The notes under the pieces were generated by a model. That model made no database searches and was not told the DNA's origin. It saw nothing but the letters and a program-made list of their open reading frames with translations. The translations under genes were made by a program, and so were the position numbers. Positions 8,297 to 16,611 of a stretch of 64,000 nucleotides of DNA are shown here, one piece after another. Each line of letters starts with the position of its first letter. Position 1 is the stretch's first letter. Source of the stretch: Salinispirillum marinum (GTDB lineage: Bacteria; Pseudomonadota; Gammaproteobacteria; Pseudomonadales; Natronospirillaceae); the NCBI RefSeq assembly GCF_042651565.1, contig NZ_JBHSDF010000003.1, one strand, 5' to 3'.

Positions 8297-8635
8297 ATGA
8301 AACTGGTCACCGCCATCATCAAACCTTTTAAACTGGACGACGTTCGTGAATCACTGTCCGATATGGGTGTGCAAGGCATTACCGTTACCGAAGTAAAAGG
8401 CTTTGGTCGCCAGAAAGGCCACACCGAACTTTACCGGGGCGCGGAATACGTAGTCGATTTTCTGCCGAAAGTGAAAGTAGAAATCGCCGTCAGTGATGCC
8501 GTATTGGATTCCGTATTGGAAGCCATCACCAAGGCGGCGAACACGGGTAAGATTGGCGACGGAAAGATTTGGGTTAGCCAATTGGAACAAGTGGTGCGAA
8601 TTCGTACTGGCGAAACCGACGAGGATGCGCTGTAA
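8297..8635 (+). CDS. glnK: second nitrogen regulatory protein PII (GlnK/GlnB-type)
   Basis: 112 residues from ATG 8297 with GCAGGAG upstream. About 98 of 112 residues match the first PII protein; the T-loop around Tyr51 is identical, and differences cluster at residues 66-72 (ASESLDQ versus SDAVLDS) and near the C-terminus. It keeps all PII nucleotide and effector motifs and should be uridylylated. No sigma-54 site is visible upstream, so its control probably differs from that of glnK-amtB, perhaps shared with the pseudo-receiver gene. It looks like a local duplication; glnB is an alternative name that sequence alone cannot settle. Confidence 0.93.
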   Translation: MKLVTAIIKPFKLDDVRESLSDMGVQGITVTEVKGFGRQKGHTELYRGAEYVVDFLPKVKVEIAVSDAVLDSVLEAITKAANTGKIGDGKIWVSQLEQVVRIRTGETDEDAL

Positions 8636-8651
8636 GCAACGGTTGATGGGA

Positions 8652-8677
8652 TAAAAAGCGCGGCTGCAAAGCCGCGT
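8652..8677 (-). terminator. intrinsic terminator of spoT
   Basis: Stem CGCGGCT / AGCCGCG with a GCAA loop. Read on the minus strand it is followed by CTTTTTATC, a T-run, so it serves spoT; on the plus strand, after the second PII gene, no T-run follows. Confidence 0.75.
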
Positions 8678-8716
8678 GTACTCATAGACCGCTACGTAAT
8701 TCCCTGAAACATTATC

Positions 8717-10849
8717 CTACCGCAACACCCGATATACCCGCACCACTTCCGGTAAGCGGCGCACGCGGCGCATCACGTTAGCGAGGTGCACGCGGTTATT
8801 GACACTGACACTGACCAAAATCTGGCTGACGGAGGCATCTTTCTCCTCCATGTGCACGGAGTCGATGTTTGAAGCGGCGTTGGCAATCGCGGAGGCGACA
8901 TTAGCGAGCACGCCGCGCTGGCTGTGCACGATGATGCGCAGTTCGGCATGGAAGTCGCCGCCCATGTCATCGTCCCATTCCAGATGCACGCAGCGTTGTT
9001 GATCGTCCCGAATGTCAGCAATGTTTTTACAGGTTTCGCGGTGAATGACCAGCCCCTTGCCTTTGCTGATCACGCCCACAATAGGGTCGCCCGGTATCGG
9101 CGCGCAGCATTTGGCGTAATTCAGAATCAGTTTTTCCGTGCCGCGCAGGGCCACGGCGGAAGCTTTGCCACTGGCAGTGACGTTTTCATCGTGCCGGACT
9201 TGCTGGGCCAAGCGCTGCGCCACCACAAAACCGAGTCGAATACCCATGCCCACATCACTGAACAAGTCGGTCAGCGTGGGGACGGCCAGATCGTCCAATA
9301 AGGCTTGCCATTGCTCATCGCTGATCGCGTTGATATCCAGTTCAAACTGCCCCATGGCTTTGGCTAGGAGCTTGCGCCCGATGTCTTCCGATTCGGCCTG
9401 ATGGATGGTTTTCAAATAATGCCGAATGGCGCTTTTGGCTTTGCCGGTTACTACGAAATTTAACCAAGCGGTGTTCGGGTGGGCGGATTTGGCGGTGATG
9501 ATTTTCACCGAGTCGCCACTTTCCAGCGGTTGGCTCAGCGGCCAGTATTTTCGGTTTACCAAGCACCCAACACAGCTATTGCCTACATCGGTATGCACGG
9601 CGTAGGCAAAGTCCACCGGCGTCGCCCCTTTCGGCAACTCCATAATGCGGCCTTTGGGCGTGAACACGTAGATTTCGTCGGGGAACAGGTCGATCTTCAC
9701 ATGCTCGATGAATTCAATGCTGCTGTTGGCTTGCTGTTGAATCTCTAATAGCCCGTTAATCCAACGTCGCGCGCGCGCTTGGGCCGGAGTGGGGTTATCG
9801 GAATCATTTTCTTTGTACAGCCAGTGCGCGGCGATACCATGGTTCGCCATGGCATCCATGTCATGCGTCCGAATCTGCACCTCTATGTGCATGCCGTTGT
9901 ACCCAATCACGGTGGTGTGCAAACTCTGATAGCCGTTTACCTTGGGCACGGCGATGTAGTCTTTGAAGCGTTTGAACACGGGGTTAAACAGGCTGTGTAC
10001 CGCACCCAAGGCTTTGTAACAGTCTTCTACAGAGTCGGTGACGATGCGGAAAGCGTACACGTCCATGATGTCTTTAAAGGGCTTATGCTGCTCCTTCATC
10101 TTCTGATAGATGCTGTACAGGTGTTTTTCACGCCCGTAGACCTGAGCTCCCGATAGGGTAAATTCTTCTAACCGCTTATGCAGCGCAGCTTGAATTTGCT
10201 CCACCACCTCCCGGCGATTACCACGCACCTTGGTAATGGCCGCAGAAATACTGCGCGCGCGCATGGGGTATATGGCGGCAAAGGAGAGGTTTTCTAATTC
10301 CACGCGAATGTCATTAATACCTAAGCGCTGGGCGATGGGGGCATAGATATCAAGCGTTTCTTGCGCAATGCGGCGCTTTTTATCGGGCCGTAACGGCCCC
10401 AAGGTGCGCATGTTATGTAAGCGGTCAGCAAGTTTAACCAGAATGACCCGCAAGTCTTTCGCCATGGCCATGGCCATTTTCTGAAAGTTTTCCGCCATTT
10501 CATGGCGCTTATCTTCAAATTCCAAGTGCGTGAGCTTACTGACCCCGTCCACCAAATCGGCCACACCATCCCCGAACTGCCGCGCCATGGCTTCACGGGT
10601 CATCGGGGTGTCTTCTAACACGTCGTGCAACATGGCGGCCATCAAACTTTGATGGTCCATGTGCATTTTGGCCAGCACATTGGCTACGGCCAGGGGGTGA
10701 ATGATATAGGGTTCATCGCTGGCGCGCTTCTGGCCCTGGTGCGCTTGCTCGGCAAAATAATACGCCCGCTTCACCCGATTGATTTTTTCCGGTGACAGGT
10801 AACTTTGAAGGCGATTGGCCAAAGCGTCTATGGTGGGCACGCGGCACAT
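8717..10849 (-). CDS. spoT: bifunctional (p)ppGpp synthetase/hydrolase SpoT
   Basis: 710 residues, normal for SpoT. In order: HD hydrolase domain (His51, HD near 75 and ED near 79 in MLHDVLEDT, so hydrolase is intact), RelA/SpoT synthetase domain (DYIAVPKVNGYQSLHT), TGS domain (IYVFTPKG, HTDVGN), the helical and zinc-finger-like region (AKCCAPIPGD), and a C-terminal ACT domain. It makes and degrades the stringent alarmone. Transcribed downstream of rpoZ, as in many gammaproteobacteria, but a terminator lies between them. Homologues begin MP-x-I-(D/E)-A-L, so the GTG at 10840 may be the true start; neither start has a clear Shine-Dalgarno. Confidence 0.96.
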   Translation of the reverse strand: MCRVPTIDALANRLQSYLSPEKINRVKRAYYFAEQAHQGQKRASDEPYIIHPLAVANVLAKMHMDHQSLMAAMLHDVLEDTPMTREAMARQFGDGVADLVDGVSKLTHLEFEDKRHEMAENFQKMAMAMAKDLRVILVKLADRLHNMRTLGPLRPDKKRRIAQETLDIYAPIAQRLGINDIRVELENLSFAAIYPMRARSISAAITKVRGNRREVVEQIQAALHKRLEEFTLSGAQVYGREKHLYSIYQKMKEQHKPFKDIMDVYAFRIVTDSVEDCYKALGAVHSLFNPVFKRFKDYIAVPKVNGYQSLHTTVIGYNGMHIEVQIRTHDMDAMANHGIAAHWLYKENDSDNPTPAQARARRWINGLLEIQQQANSSIEFIEHVKIDLFPDEIYVFTPKGRIMELPKGATPVDFAYAVHTDVGNSCVGCLVNRKYWPLSQPLESGDSVKIITAKSAHPNTAWLNFVVTGKAKSAIRHYLKTIHQAESEDIGRKLLAKAMGQFELDINAISDEQWQALLDDLAVPTLTDLFSDVGMGIRLGFVVAQRLAQQVRHDENVTASGKASAVALRGTEKLILNYAKCCAPIPGDPIVGVISKGKGLVIHRETCKNIADIRDDQQRCVHLEWDDDMGGDFHAELRIIVHSQRGVLANVASAIANAASNIDSVHMEEKDASVSQILVSVSVNNRVHLANVMRRVRRLPEVVRVYRVLR

Positions 10850-10950
10850 CCAGTAATGAGGGTGTTTGTATAGATTCTAGTGAAAGGTACACAACGAATA
10901 CAACCGTATCGTGGTGATTAACGTTTACTATTAGGCTTTATTGTTCAATA

Positions 10951-10990
10951 AAAACAAAAACGCCGAAGGCACATCCGTGACTTCGGCGTT
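10951..10990 (-). terminator. intrinsic terminator of rpoZ
   Basis: Stem AACGCCGAAG / CTTCGGCGTT with a 10-nt loop, followed on the minus strand by TTTTGTTTTTATTG. It lies between rpoZ and spoT, so spoT needs readthrough or its own promoter in 10850-10950. Confidence 0.88.
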
Positions 10991-11010
10991 CTCTTCACGC
11001 ATTGACGAGA

Positions 11011-11226
11011 TCAGTCGCGCTCTGGCGTACTCATGATTTCATCAACAGAAATTTTGTTTTCTGCCAATTCACGCAGCGCCAATACCGTCGGTTTATCTTT
11101 ATCAACCGAAACGCGCGGTTCAGCACCCTGGTTGGCGATTTGACGGGCGCGCTTGGAAGCGACCATGATCAATTCAAACCGGTTATCAACGTGCTGCAAA
11201 CAATCTTCAACGGTCACACGTGCCAT
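11011..11226 (-). CDS. rpoZ: RNA polymerase omega subunit
   Basis: 71 residues, starting MARVTVEDCL and carrying the conserved RFELIMVASKRARQI core. Omega assists assembly of the beta-prime subunit and forms part of a ppGpp-binding site on RNA polymerase, which fits its place next to spoT. GAGGAAGAAAGC just upstream of the ATG provides the ribosome binding site. A small hairpin (GGGCTAT/ATAGCCC) lies at about 11253-11270 in its leader. Confidence 0.97.
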   Translation of the reverse strand: MARVTVEDCLQHVDNRFELIMVASKRARQIANQGAEPRVSVDKDKPTVLALRELAENKISVDEIMSTPERD

Positions 11227-11332
11227 GCTTTCTTCCTCTAGCGTTTACGGTTAGGGCTATTGTGATAGCCCAGCCAAGTTTGGCGAACCGCGTAGTTTAC
11301 TGATTCTGGCGCTTAACACAAGCAGGCCTTTT

Positions 11333-12559
11333 TTAACCCTTGACGCCACCGGCGGTCAACCCACTCACCAAAAACCGCTGCGCGATCAAAAACACCACGG
11401 TAATAGGCACACCCGACAACACAGCCGCCGCTGCATAATTACCCCACAGGGTATTTTGCGGTTGGAAGTAATAGGTGGAACCCACCGCCAAGGTCAGGTT
11501 GTCCTGACTGCGCAGCAGCACGCTCGCCAACACAAATTCATTGATGGTGGTGATAAACGCCAGAATGAACACCACCGCCAATATGGGCACACTCAAGGGC
11601 AGTAATATTTTATAGAAGGTTTGCCATGGGGTTGCGCCGTCGATATAGGCCGATTCTTCCAGCGCGGAATCAATGGAGCTGAAATAGCCCATGATGATCC
11701 AGATATTCATAGTAACCCCGGCCAGCATCGCCAAAATGTAGGCCGCATGGGTGTCCAATCCGAAGGCGGGCAGATAGAAGCCTAAGCGATCAAACATTTC
11801 ATATAAGGCAATCACGCCCAGCACCGCTGGGAACATTTGCAACAGCAACATGGATCGTAACAGGTGCATTTTGCCCTTAAAGCGCAATCGAGCGAAGGCA
11901 TACGCCGCCGTAACGGACAATGACAACAGCAAGAAGGCCGTAATCAGCGATATCTTGATGGAGTTCTGCAACCAGGTCAGCACTGGGAACGGCGGCAAGG
12001 TGTAATACGCCGAGCCAAATTCCAAGCGCGGTCGACCCGAGCCTTGGAAGCCTTCAGGCAATCGCAACTGCCCTGCCAGCTGATCGCCTAATCGTACCAC
12101 CTGAACACCTTCCGCTGTATTGGCGGCTTGCTCATCGTTGTCGACCAGCAAAAAATCAACCTGATTCGACTGCAAGACCGGGTTCGCGGCTGCGTCGATG
12201 GTCAAGAGCCGGATATAACTGCGCAATGGAAAATATTGTGCGGGGATTTCACTGTTAACATCCAGCGACCATGCGCCATCGGTGCTGATTTCCAAGCGCC
12301 CGATACCCAGATTAGGGCGCCCAACACCGCTGTCCAGCATGGAACCGTTGTTGTTCATGCCCACATAGGTTTTGCCGAACGCTAAGGTCCAGTGTTCCAA
12401 CGTAAAATTGCGTGGAATCAAATCACCGCGTGAAAAATTGCCTTCCCGAAACGAGATCGATACCACCATCAGTAACGGAAACAGAATGATAGCGACAAAG
12501 CCGATGAGGAATGCATGCGTTAACCAAACGCGAACTTTTGTACCCTGAGTAATGACCAT
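11333..12559 (-). CDS. malG: maltose-type ABC transporter permease MalG with periplasmic insertion
   Basis: 408 residues, against 296 for Escherichia coli MalG. N-terminus (TM1, then LMVVSISFREGNF) and C-terminal half (PPFPVLTWLQNS, EAA loop EESAYIDGATPW, and the terminal GLTAGGVKG) match MalG closely. The extra 110 or so residues, about 64-187, sit between TM1 and TM2 in what should be the periplasm and look beta-rich and soluble. It should form the MalFGK2 channel with MalF, but no malK ATPase gene is present here. Last gene of the malE-malF-malG series, 11 bp after malF. Confidence 0.92.
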   Translation of the reverse strand: MVITQGTKVRVWLTHAFLIGFVAIILFPLLMVVSISFREGNFSRGDLIPRNFTLEHWTLAFGKTYVGMNNNGSMLDSGVGRPNLGIGRLEISTDGAWSLDVNSEIPAQYFPLRSYIRLLTIDAAANPVLQSNQVDFLLVDNDEQAANTAEGVQVVRLGDQLAGQLRLPEGFQGSGRPRLEFGSAYYTLPPFPVLTWLQNSIKISLITAFLLLSLSVTAAYAFARLRFKGKMHLLRSMLLLQMFPAVLGVIALYEMFDRLGFYLPAFGLDTHAAYILAMLAGVTMNIWIIMGYFSSIDSALEESAYIDGATPWQTFYKILLPLSVPILAVVFILAFITTINEFVLASVLLRSQDNLTLAVGSTYYFQPQNTLWGNYAAAAVLSGVPITVVFLIAQRFLVSGLTAGGVKG

Positions 12560-12570
12560 AATGTTGCTCC

Positions 12571-14301
12571 TCAGCGTGCCACGTCGACACGGGCGTAACG
12601 GATATAAAACAGCGATAACGCCACGATCAGCAGAAAGATCAGACCACCAATGGCCGCCCCTAAAGCGTATTCATTGGTGCTGTCACCAAAGGCCAAGCGG
12701 AAGGCGTAGCTGATCAACAAATCGGTTTCACCAGCCAATGGATTAGCACCCAGTATGTTGGGGCCACCTTTGGTCAGCAGATAGATCAACAGGAAATTGT
12801 TGAAGTTGAAGGCGAAGGTGGAGATCAACAGCGGGATCATGGGTTTGCTGACCAGCGGCAAGGTGATGCGAAAGAAGTTATTGATGATGCCGGAGCCTTC
12901 CAAATAGGCCGCTTCATAGAGATCGTCTGAGATGGACTGCAACATGCCCAGGCCCAAAATCATCATATAGGGGTAGCCGAGCCAGAGATTGGTGATCAAG
13001 ATCATCACCTTAGCCAGCGTCGGGTCCGTAAACCACGCCGGTTTTACACCAAAGAAGAACTCTAAAATCAGGTTTATTTCACCGAAGTTTTGGTTAAATA
13101 AGCCCTTGAAAATTTGAATAGAGATGAACGCCGGTACGGCATAGGGCAGGATCATCAACACCCGGTATATCACCGAGCCCTTGACCAGCTTCCAGTTTAA
13201 CAAACAGGCCAATACCAACCCCAACAGATAGGTCGCCGCCACGGTGAAGCTGGCAAAGATGACCGTCCAGGTAAAAATTTTCACAAAGGGCGCTAACATA
13301 CCTTCTTCGACAAAAATACGGCGGTAGTTAGCCAACCCGGTATTGACCTGAAAGCCCGGTACTACGCGGTATTCGCGCAAGGCGCGTTCGAGATCGGCCT
13401 GCAAATTGCGAAACTCTGCCTGTACTTGGGTGCGGTTAAGGTTGTTCAATGTTTGTAAGTCGAGCACCGACGCCGAACCGTCACGGATCTCCGTCAACAG
13501 ATCAACATCCGCCAAAATGGCTTGGCGCTGTGGGGTGTCGCGGTAAAAGAAGCCGCGCGTAAAGTCAGGCACTAAGGCTTCGCCCGTCTGCTGGTTTAAT
13601 AGGCGGTTGGGGTCTTCTGTATCTTCTTGATACAACGCGCGCACAGCACCAAAAGCACGCGGTCCACTGTAGGTCAGCACACCTACATCGGGTATTTCAG
13701 CACTCAGGGCCTGTAAACCCGCGCGATTCGCCAACACATCGCGCAGTGTGGCCGGTGCTTCCGCCAAAGGCGTACTGATGGGCTGTAGAGATATGGCTTG
13801 CGGTGTCGCGTCCGGCCCTGCGGCTAGGGTAAGGGGGGCGCTGGCGTAGGACTGTTCGGGATAATGTATGACTAAACGAAACTGCCCGTTGGCGGCAGGA
13901 TATAACTCAAACGGTACCGTGCCACCTTCATCGGTATAGGTTTGCCGTAACAAGGTCGTCTTGGCACGGTCGAAGCTGATCAAGTTACTTGAACTGTAAT
14001 TGGTGAAGCTCAATAACACGGTGTAAGACAAGGGAAAGATCGAAAACAGGCCAATCAGTGCGAGGCCCGGCAAGAGATACCGTGCGACATAAATACGGGG
14101 GTTTAAATACACGAACCCGATAACACCGGCCAAGGCGATCATCGCGCTGGCGAACAGGACATCACCCGAACTGTACATCAGGGTCGCTAAAAACAATAAA
14201 CTGCCTGACAGCACCAATATGACCACCCACTGCACGGCTTTTTGCCATGCGGGAACGTTGTGGGCTTCCGGTGCCATAGGGATGGCATTGGGGTTCGCCA
14301 T
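12571..14301 (-). CDS. malF: maltose-type ABC transporter permease MalF
   Basis: 576 residues; Escherichia coli MalF has 514. Three N-terminal membrane segments (two between about 22 and 67, the third about 75-100) precede a periplasmic P2-type loop of about 220 residues, then the core permease helices with an EAA loop (YEAAYLEGSGIINNFF). In MalF the P2 loop contacts the maltose-binding protein; here it is larger and ends in a probable coiled coil (VQAEFRNLQADLERALREY). Substrate is most likely maltose or maltodextrin by MalE/MalG similarity; a different alpha-glucoside is possible. Expressed with malE and malG, with a hairpin-rich 126-bp gap after malE. Confidence 0.92.
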   Translation of the reverse strand: MANPNAIPMAPEAHNVPAWQKAVQWVVILVLSGSLLFLATLMYSSGDVLFASAMIALAGVIGFVYLNPRIYVARYLLPGLALIGLFSIFPLSYTVLLSFTNYSSSNLISFDRAKTTLLRQTYTDEGGTVPFELYPAANGQFRLVIHYPEQSYASAPLTLAAGPDATPQAISLQPISTPLAEAPATLRDVLANRAGLQALSAEIPDVGVLTYSGPRAFGAVRALYQEDTEDPNRLLNQQTGEALVPDFTRGFFYRDTPQRQAILADVDLLTEIRDGSASVLDLQTLNNLNRTQVQAEFRNLQADLERALREYRVVPGFQVNTGLANYRRIFVEEGMLAPFVKIFTWTVIFASFTVAATYLLGLVLACLLNWKLVKGSVIYRVLMILPYAVPAFISIQIFKGLFNQNFGEINLILEFFFGVKPAWFTDPTLAKVMILITNLWLGYPYMMILGLGMLQSISDDLYEAAYLEGSGIINNFFRITLPLVSKPMIPLLISTFAFNFNNFLLIYLLTKGGPNILGANPLAGETDLLISYAFRLAFGDSTNEYALGAAIGGLIFLLIVALSLFYIRYARVDVAR

Positions 14302-14330
14302 GTCAAACTCTCAACTGAACAGTGAACAAG

Positions 14331-14398
14331 AACCCGCCATTCGGCGGGTTGTGGGAGTGCGCATGGGTTGGGTAAACGGCGGGAGTACCGTTCACCCT
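14331..14398 (-). repeat. tandem hairpins between malE and malF
   Basis: Two inverted repeats follow each other: AACCCGCC/GGCGGGTT with an ATTC loop (14331-14350), and GGTAAACGGCG paired imperfectly with CCGTTCACC (about 14371-14398). Neither has a T-run on the minus strand. By analogy with the malE-malF gap in enterobacteria they may stabilise malE mRNA or reduce downstream expression, so that binding protein is made in excess over permease; this is inference. Confidence 0.6.
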
Positions 14399-14427
14399 AA
14401 CCCTTGCTGGTAAGCACGCGTTTAAGC

Positions 14428-15630
14428 TTAGCGCAACATGCGCTCAACGGCTGCCGTCATCGCTTCTGTCGGCGCTTGACGACCGGTCGTGATGGCCTCT
14501 AACGCCGGACCAACGTTCGACCAAAAACGCGCCATTTCAGGAATGTTTGGCATGTTGGTGCCCGCTTCAGCAATGGCGTAGGTAGCACCAATCAGTTCAC
14601 CCTGGTCAGAATTGCGGATTTGCTCTTCCACGTATTCCAAGTGCGCCGATACACCCAAGCCACGCGAAGGATCCGATGTATCCATCTGGCGCATGCCATC
14701 AGTGGTCAGCAAGTACTCACTCATGAACAAATCAACCAAATCCGCATTCGGCGATGCGGCATTGATGTTGGCCGATAAAACGCCCACGAACGATTTACCC
14801 ATGCTGTTGCCCTGCACCGCAGGCACTGGTGCGATACCGATGTCGATACCCGCTGATTGATAACCGTTCCACGCCCAAGGTCCGTTGATGATCATGCCAA
14901 CTTGGCCTTGTGCGAAACCGGAATCCATTTCACCGTAGGCCGCACCTGAAGGCATAACACCTTCTTTGATCAGACGATCGATCATTTCTGCACCACGAAT
15001 GGCTCCACCATTGGCCATACCGACATCGCGCGCGCTGGGTACACCGTTTGCGTCGTCACCGAATACATAGCCACCGGAGGCTGACAATACCGGGTATGAG
15101 AAGAAGGCGTTATTGTAGTCCCACAAAATCGCTGAACGACCGTTTTGCTTTAATTGGCGATCAATGGCAAACACTTCTTCAAAGGTCTTTGGCGGGGTAG
15201 GTACTAACGCTTTGTTGTAGATCAGGCCAACCGCTTCTACTGCCAGGGGATAACCATATACTTGGCCTTGGTAGCTGTTGGCTGACCAAGCAAAGTCATC
15301 GAAGCGAGCCTTAACATCGTCTGCCGGGTTAATCGGCTGCACCAAACCACCTTCAACCAATTCACCCAACCAATCGTGTGCCCAAATCATCACATCTGGG
15401 CCACGGCCCAAAGACGCTTCCTGACGGAACCGCGCTTGTACGTCATCCGGAATTTCCACCCGCACAGGAATGCCGGTTTCTTCAGTGAAACGATCACCCA
15501 CCGCTTGCAGACCGGTATAGGCCTTATCGCCACCGATCCAGATCAAAATTTCGCCTTCATTCATTGCCGCGGCATTCATCGCCAATGCGGCCGTTGCCGA
15601 GGCCACAGCGGTAACTAATAATTTTTTCAT
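14428..15630 (-). CDS. malE: maltose/maltodextrin-binding periplasmic protein MalE
   Basis: 400 residues from the ATG at 15630, chosen because GGAAGG precedes it and the protein then opens with a normal signal peptide (MKKLLVTAVASATAALAMNAAA). The mature start, LIWIGGDKAYTGLQAVG, and the downstream GPDVMIWAHDWLG match the MalE family. It captures maltose or maltodextrin in the periplasm and delivers it to MalFG. First gene of the mal cluster; its promoter must lie in the 15631-15888 gap. A GCGCTAGCGC palindrome at about 15743-15752 is a possible operator, but I cannot assign a regulator. Confidence 0.93.
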   Translation of the reverse strand: MKKLLVTAVASATAALAMNAAAMNEGEILIWIGGDKAYTGLQAVGDRFTEETGIPVRVEIPDDVQARFRQEASLGRGPDVMIWAHDWLGELVEGGLVQPINPADDVKARFDDFAWSANSYQGQVYGYPLAVEAVGLIYNKALVPTPPKTFEEVFAIDRQLKQNGRSAILWDYNNAFFSYPVLSASGGYVFGDDANGVPSARDVGMANGGAIRGAEMIDRLIKEGVMPSGAAYGEMDSGFAQGQVGMIINGPWAWNGYQSAGIDIGIAPVPAVQGNSMGKSFVGVLSANINAASPNADLVDLFMSEYLLTTDGMRQMDTSDPSRGLGVSAHLEYVEEQIRNSDQGELIGATYAIAEAGTNMPNIPEMARFWSNVGPALEAITTGRQAPTEAMTAAVERMLR

Positions 15631-15888
15631 GGTATGCCTTCCTGTTGTGTTCATTTTTGTTGTTCTAGCGTTCAATGCACGCATCATTTCTTTTTGTCAG
15701 TGTGCGGGGTACAGACCTCGTAACGCGGCCTAAATTACTCCTGCGCTAGCGCTCGTCACAAGTAAATTTGTCCGTTTGCACATCTTTTCCACCTGAGCAT
15801 CTGCACCCCTACTCCACCCTCCCACCCCACTGGTGGAGGCGGATGGTTTGACGGTGTAGTTTCCTCTCCAATGGAATTCGTGCAGGCA

Positions 15889-15924
15889 TAAAAAAACCCC
15901 ACTGAACGAACATTCAGCGGGGTT
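15889..15924 (-). terminator. intrinsic terminator of the lpoB-like gene
   Basis: Stem AACCCC-A-CTGAA / TTCAG-C-GGGGTT around a short loop; on the minus strand it runs into TTTTTTT. It lies 37 bp after the stop at 15961. The remaining gap to malE (15631-15888) holds the malE promoter region and no ORF I believe. Confidence 0.88.
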
Positions 15925-15960
15925 GATTTGGCGGATGACCCGTTCTATTCGACCGTCCCT

Positions 15961-16554
15961 TTAGCGACGTTGCTGCAATTTTTGAATGCGCTCGGTGCCT
16001 AACCAAACTTCGCGGTTGTCGAGCAGGTTCACCAATTTCATGTCTACTTGGTAATAAGTGACGCGTTGGCCGTCTAACGAATCGACAAAAGAATTGATCT
16101 CACCGGTTAAGGCGAAGTCGGCACCGATCTCCTGACCCATGGCGTTCACGGTATCTTCGCGCGCGTTCAATTCTTGATCCAAACGCTCTTCACGAATTTC
16201 ATCACGTTCTTCTCCACCGGCTACAAATTCCAGTTGTCCGGTCATCAGCATGGCTCGGCGAATGTCGTTGATGAACGTATTGACGGGGATATGTTCGTGC
16301 GAGCGGTTGCGAATGCTCTGTACAATGACCACCGGGCGCTGGTTATTGGCTTGCACAAATTGGTTGTACCATGGAAACGCCACCATATCGTTGATCATGG
16401 TTTCTGAAACAAGGCGAGAATCCGTGGCGTTCCAACGGTCGGTCAGGGCAATTTCTTGATTCGGGTCTTCCCGCGTTACGGTTACCGATGGCCCGCCGCA
16501 AGCCGCAAGAGCCACTATTGTTAAGGCGAATAACGCACCGTGAATCGATTTCAT
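15961..16554 (-). CDS. lpoB: LpoB-like outer-membrane lipoprotein (PBP activator family)
   Basis: 197 residues from the ATG at 16554, which has AAGGA upstream; the longer frame has no lipoprotein signal at its start. The signal MKSIHGALFALTIVALAAC ends in a lipobox cysteine. The domain that follows (RPVVIVQSIRNRSHEHIPV, GADFALTGEINSF, QVDMKLVNL) is the LpoB/YcfM fold. Escherichia coli LpoB reaches through peptidoglycan to activate PBP1B. In some gammaproteobacteria, as I recall, it clusters with a COG3014 lipoprotein gene, as here. The linker before the domain is short, so action on PBP1B is family inference. Confidence 0.82.
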   Translation of the reverse strand: MKSIHGALFALTIVALAACGGPSVTVTREDPNQEIALTDRWNATDSRLVSETMINDMVAFPWYNQFVQANNQRPVVIVQSIRNRSHEHIPVNTFINDIRRAMLMTGQLEFVAGGEERDEIREERLDQELNAREDTVNAMGQEIGADFALTGEINSFVDSLDGQRVTYYQVDMKLVNLLDNREVWLGTERIQKLQQRR

Positions 16555-16611
16555 GTTCCTTTCCTCATTGCAGATGGGTAGCACAGGCCACCATGATAAT
16601 GCGCCTTGGCA

